A DNA stretch of 8,016 nucleotides, taken from assembly GCA_021782295.1 (NCBI GenBank), contig JAJXVC010000083.1, positions 1-8,016 on the forward strand, given 5' to 3'. Below are positions 6,201 through 8,016 of this stretch, one piece after another. The notes beneath the pieces are model-generated. The model saw only the letters and a list, made by a program, of their open reading frames with translations. It made no database searches and had not been told where the DNA came from. Each line of letters begins with the position of its first letter. The stretch's first letter is position 1. A program made the translations under genes and the position numbers. The DNA comes from a bacterium (GTDB taxonomy: Bacteria > Eremiobacterota > Eremiobacteria > Baltobacterales > Baltobacteraceae).

Positions 6201-7421
6201 ATTCGTAATTCACTTGTAGCGTTTCTTTTTGTTGCGTGCGCCGCACTCGTCGCTTGCGGCGGCGGCGGTGGCTCGCCTGTGACGCCGACGGCGACGTTCG
6301 CACCATCGCCTGCTACGAGCACGACGCCTTCGCCGAGTCCCTCGCCGAGCGGCGCGCCGCCCGCTTCGGCGTCGATCACGGAGCATGTCATTCCGACCGC
6401 GAGCAGCGCGCCGGAGGGGATCGTCGCCGGACCCGATGGAGCGCTCTGGTTCGCTGCCTACGATGCGATCGCGCGCGTCACGACCGCCGGTGGTTTTACG
6501 CAGTATCCGGTACCGGGCTCGAGCGGGAGCATGAATGCAATCGTCGTCGGTTCCGATAACGCGATGTGGTTTACCGATACCGCTTCGAACGAGATCGGTC
6601 GCATCACCACGGCTGGCGCGATAACGACCTATCCTGTGCCGACCGCCAGCCCGGCGCCGTTGGGAATCGCCGCCGGCAGTGACCGCGCACTTTGGTTTAC
6701 GGAATATACCGGAAACGCAATCGGTCGCATAACGACGGCCGGAACGATCGCGCAGTATCCGCTGTCCTCGGCAAATGCCGGTCCGTTCGGGATCACCTCC
6801 GGCCCGGATGGCGCGCTCTGGTTTACGGAATCCGTCGCGAACAAAATCGGCCGCATCACGACGGCAGGGGCGATCACGGAATACGCACTGCCGACGGCCA
6901 ATGCGTCGCCGGGGAATATCGTTGCAGGGCCAGACGGTGCGCTGTGGTTTACGGAGTTTACGGCCGATGCGATCGGGCGCATCACGACCTCTGGGGCGAT
7001 CACCGAGTATCCAATTCCGACCTCCGGAAGCAATCCCTCGTCGATTACCGTTGGTTCCGATGGCGCGCTCTGGTTTACGGAAGAGTCGGGAAATAATATC
7101 GGGCGGATCACGACCTCGGGTTCGATAACCGAATGTCCGATTCCGACGGCGGGCTCGGGAGCAGAGGGCATCACGTCGGGATCGGATGGTGCGCTGTGGT
7201 TTACGGAGTCCTTGGCGAACAAGATTGGCCGTATCGTTCCCCCATCGAGCGGAGTGACGCTCTCGTCGGCGTGGAACTCGTTCGTCGAACGCTCACGGTC
7301 CCTTCAGGATGCCCCCAGGCGCGATCTGCTACAATCGCGCTATGGGAAAAACGCAATCGATGATCCGCCACGTGGGGGCGCTCGCGCTTGGTATGGCGCT
7401 ATTCGGCTTAGCGGCCTGTAA
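6201..7421 (+). CDS. Seven-bladed Vgb-like beta-propeller lipoprotein, probable ATT start
   Basis: The 406-residue product reads RNSLVAFLFVACAALVAC then a Gly run: a hydrophobic signal with lipobox LVAC and lipidated Cys19. A Thr/Pro/Ser-rich linker (about 25-58) precedes seven 40-42-residue repeats (59-350) of the form ITEYPIPT...GI..GPDGALWFTE...NKIGRITTAG. These are the blades of virginiamycin-B-lyase-like (streptogramin lyase family) propellers. Seven repeats match the family's fold. The propeller has only one histidine (ITEH, blade 1), so the His pair used by true streptogramin lyases is missing; binding or scaffold function is likelier than lyase activity. No ATG, GTG, TTG or CTG lies between the stop at 6189 and the lipobox. 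The first canonical start (GTG 6279) would discard the signal. The 56-residue tail after blade 7 is basic, unlike the propeller, and overlaps the next gene by 80 bp. Confidence 0.85.
   Translation: MRNSLVAFLFVACAALVACGGGGGSPVTPTATFAPSPATSTTPSPSPSPSGAPPASASITEHVIPTASSAPEGIVAGPDGALWFAAYDAIARVTTAGGFTQYPVPGSSGSMNAIVVGSDNAMWFTDTASNEIGRITTAGAITTYPVPTASPAPLGIAAGSDRALWFTEYTGNAIGRITTAGTIAQYPLSSANAGPFGITSGPDGALWFTESVANKIGRITTAGAITEYALPTANASPGNIVAGPDGALWFTEFTADAIGRITTSGAITEYPIPTSGSNPSSITVGSDGALWFTEESGNNIGRITTSGSITECPIPTAGSGAEGITSGSDGALWFTESLANKIGRIVPPSSGVTLSSAWNSFVERSRSLQDAPRRDLLQSRYGKNAIDDPPRGGARAWYGAIRLSGL
6375..7250 (+). repeat. Seven 120-126-bp tandem coding repeats (propeller blades)
   Basis: Units begin at 6375, 6495, 6621, 6747, 6873, 6999 and 7125. 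The first is 120 bp and the others are 126 bp. The shared core at DNA level is near-identical around GCGCTCTGGTTTACGGA, encoding ALWFTE. Units 3-7 are the most alike, which suggests recent amplification or gene conversion. This periodicity also creates a long spurious antisense open frame. Confidence 0.92.
7327..7335 (+). promoter_or_regulatory. Extended -10 promoter element placed for a leaderless lipoprotein transcript
   Basis: TGC followed by TACAAT (7330-7335) matches the extended -10 form TGnTATAAT with one mismatch in the hexamer. Exactly six bases separate it from the ATG at 7342, so the usual +1 would be the A of the start codon. No good -35 lies at 16-18 bases, which extended -10 promoters do not strictly need. 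It sits inside the 3' end of the upstream gene. Confidence 0.5.
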
Positions 7422-7836
7422 TGGCGGCGGCACCGCCTCGACGCCGGCGCCGACGAAGCCGTGCGTCTCGCCGGTAACGGTGCAGGTGCTCTATCCGCAA
7501 CCGGGGGCGACGGCTGTTCCCGCGACGTTGACGACGATCTACGTTGCGACCAGCGCCGCCTTCCCGAGCGATAGTAATAATGCGTGGGATACCGAGCTGG
7601 TTGGGCCGCCGACCTATGGGGTCCAATTTACCGCGCAGTTCGCGGCGACGACGGCGAGCGCGCTTCCGACCGGCTCGGCGACACCGAGCATGGCGAACCC
7701 CCTGTACTACGCGACGACGCTGAGTAACTCACTGGTGACGGGCTCGGGATTCTCGATCTACATCAATAACCTCAACGATGCCGCTTGCTACGCCGTGGGC
7801 ACGGGGGCGACCGCGCTCTCGAGCTTCTCGACGTAG
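7342..7836 (+). CDS. Small lipoprotein with an Ig-like appearance
   Basis: From ATG 7342 the product has 164 residues. MGKTQSMIRHVGALALGMALFGLAAC is a lipoprotein signal with lipobox LAAC (Cys26), followed by Asn-Gly-Gly-Gly and a short Thr/Pro/Ser linker. The body starts VTVQVLYPQPGATAVPATLTTIYVATS, resembling the opening strands of bacterial Ig-like (Big_5-type) domains, and is Thr/Ala/Ser-rich with alternating strands. Cys41 and Cys149 could form a disulfide joining the first and last strands. Two other in-frame ATGs exist: 7309 gives an unlikely polar extension, and 7360 still keeps a short signal. I choose 7342 because of the -10 element directly upstream. It ends in tandem TAG stops. 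It overlaps the propeller gene by 80 bp in another frame. Its function is unknown, and an envelope location is likely. Confidence 0.82.
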   Translation: MGKTQSMIRHVGALALGMALFGLAACNGGGTASTPAPTKPCVSPVTVQVLYPQPGATAVPATLTTIYVATSAAFPSDSNNAWDTELVGPPTYGVQFTAQFAATTASALPTGSATPSMANPLYYATTLSNSLVTGSGFSIYINNLNDAACYAVGTGATALSSFST

Positions 7837-7875
7837 TAGGGAGAGCACGGAGCGCGGAGGTAGAATACCCAACGT
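7837..7875 (+). promoter_or_regulatory. Short intergenic spacer with a -10-like box for def
   Basis: TAGAAT at 7861-7866 resembles a -10 hexamer. The expected start of transcription would be about 7873, three bases before the def ATG. GGAGG at 7856-7860 is 15 bases from the ATG, too far for normal ribosome binding. No -35 is evident and no terminator hairpin is visible after the preceding gene. Confidence 0.35.
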
Positions 7876-8016
7876 ATGCCCTATCTCCGCGAAATCGTCA
7901 CCGAGGGGAACCCGACGCTGCGTAAGGTGGCAAAGCGGGTCGCCCCCAAAGAGCTGCAGGATCCGTTGACCCAGCAGTTGATCGACGATATGTTCGAGAC
8001 GATGTACGATGCGCCG
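7876..8016 (+). CDS. def: Peptide deformylase, 3' end outside window
   Basis: Def removes the N-terminal formyl group from nascent proteins in the cytoplasm, using a metal ion. The window shows the first 47 residues: MPYLREIVTEGNPTLRK, then VAKRV and LIDDMFETMYDAP. This matches the deformylase N terminus, where (L/D)P.LR..A..V and the helix (I/V)DDMF.TMY lead into motif 1, GxGLAAxQ. Motif 1 would begin just past the window edge; the EGCLE and HExDH motifs are also outside. The frame is open to the last base. The ATG at 7876 fits the usual deformylase length. The upstream purine stretch is too far for a standard ribosome site. The identification is confident, although the catalytic part cannot be inspected. 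Confidence 0.92.
   Translation, partial: MPYLREIVTEGNPTLRKVAKRVAPKELQDPLTQQLIDDMFETMYDAP

Noticed and set aside
6279..6281. GTG 6279 as start of the propeller protein
   Set aside because: It falls after the lipobox Cys and removes the whole signal peptide. It also lacks a ribosome site at proper spacing.
6629..7222. 197-codon antisense open frame across the propeller repeats
   Set aside because: It mirrors the 126-bp coding repeats. Its repetitive product is an antisense shadow without its own start context or signal.

Overview
The window is high-GC bacterial chromosome in three parts. Housekeeping genes sit at both edges: the 3' end of hslV and all of hslU on the left, and the first 47 codons of a peptide deformylase gene (def) on the right. 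Between them lies a roughly 6-kb accessory-looking block (about 1.9-7.84 kb) of exported or unassigned proteins.

Layout: hslV (partial, +) and hslU (+) overlap by 4 bp and encode the ClpQY/HslVU ATP-dependent protease. A convergent minus-strand gene encodes a small secreted or membrane-anchored beta-rich protein. After a 178-220 bp divergent promoter region comes a very large + strand gene (about 1131 aa) that I cannot assign to a named family. Its N-terminal third carries a His...Asn-Cys pattern like that of circularly permuted papain-fold (NlpC/P60- or LRAT-like) hydrolases. Helical repeats, a glycine-rich hydrophobic stretch, a duplicated beta module and a proline-rich tail follow. Immediately downstream, and apparently translationally coupled, is a lipoprotein with a complete seven-bladed beta-propeller of the virginiamycin-B-lyase-like (Vgb) repeat type. 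The only start codon that keeps its lipoprotein signal is ATT. A second small lipoprotein with an Ig-like appearance overlaps the end of the propeller gene and has an extended -10 element placed for leaderless transcription. def follows.

Organism: the sequence does not settle the taxon. High GC, GTG starts, hslVU near def, and surface lipoproteins built on Vgb-type propellers and Thr/Pro/Ser-rich linkers would fit an uncultured soil lineage such as Eremiobacterota (WPS-2). That is a low-confidence inference from memory of similar genes.

How the genes may work together: HslVU and deformylase are cytoplasmic protein-quality and maturation functions with no evident link to the middle block. The 1131-aa protein and the propeller lipoprotein are likely co-expressed, because the propeller's Shine-Dalgarno overlaps the upstream stop codon. 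They could form a surface or secreted module of putative hydrolase or effector plus propeller lipoprotein; this is a hypothesis. No RNA genes, CRISPR arrays, insertion sequences, integrases or convincing intrinsic terminators were seen.
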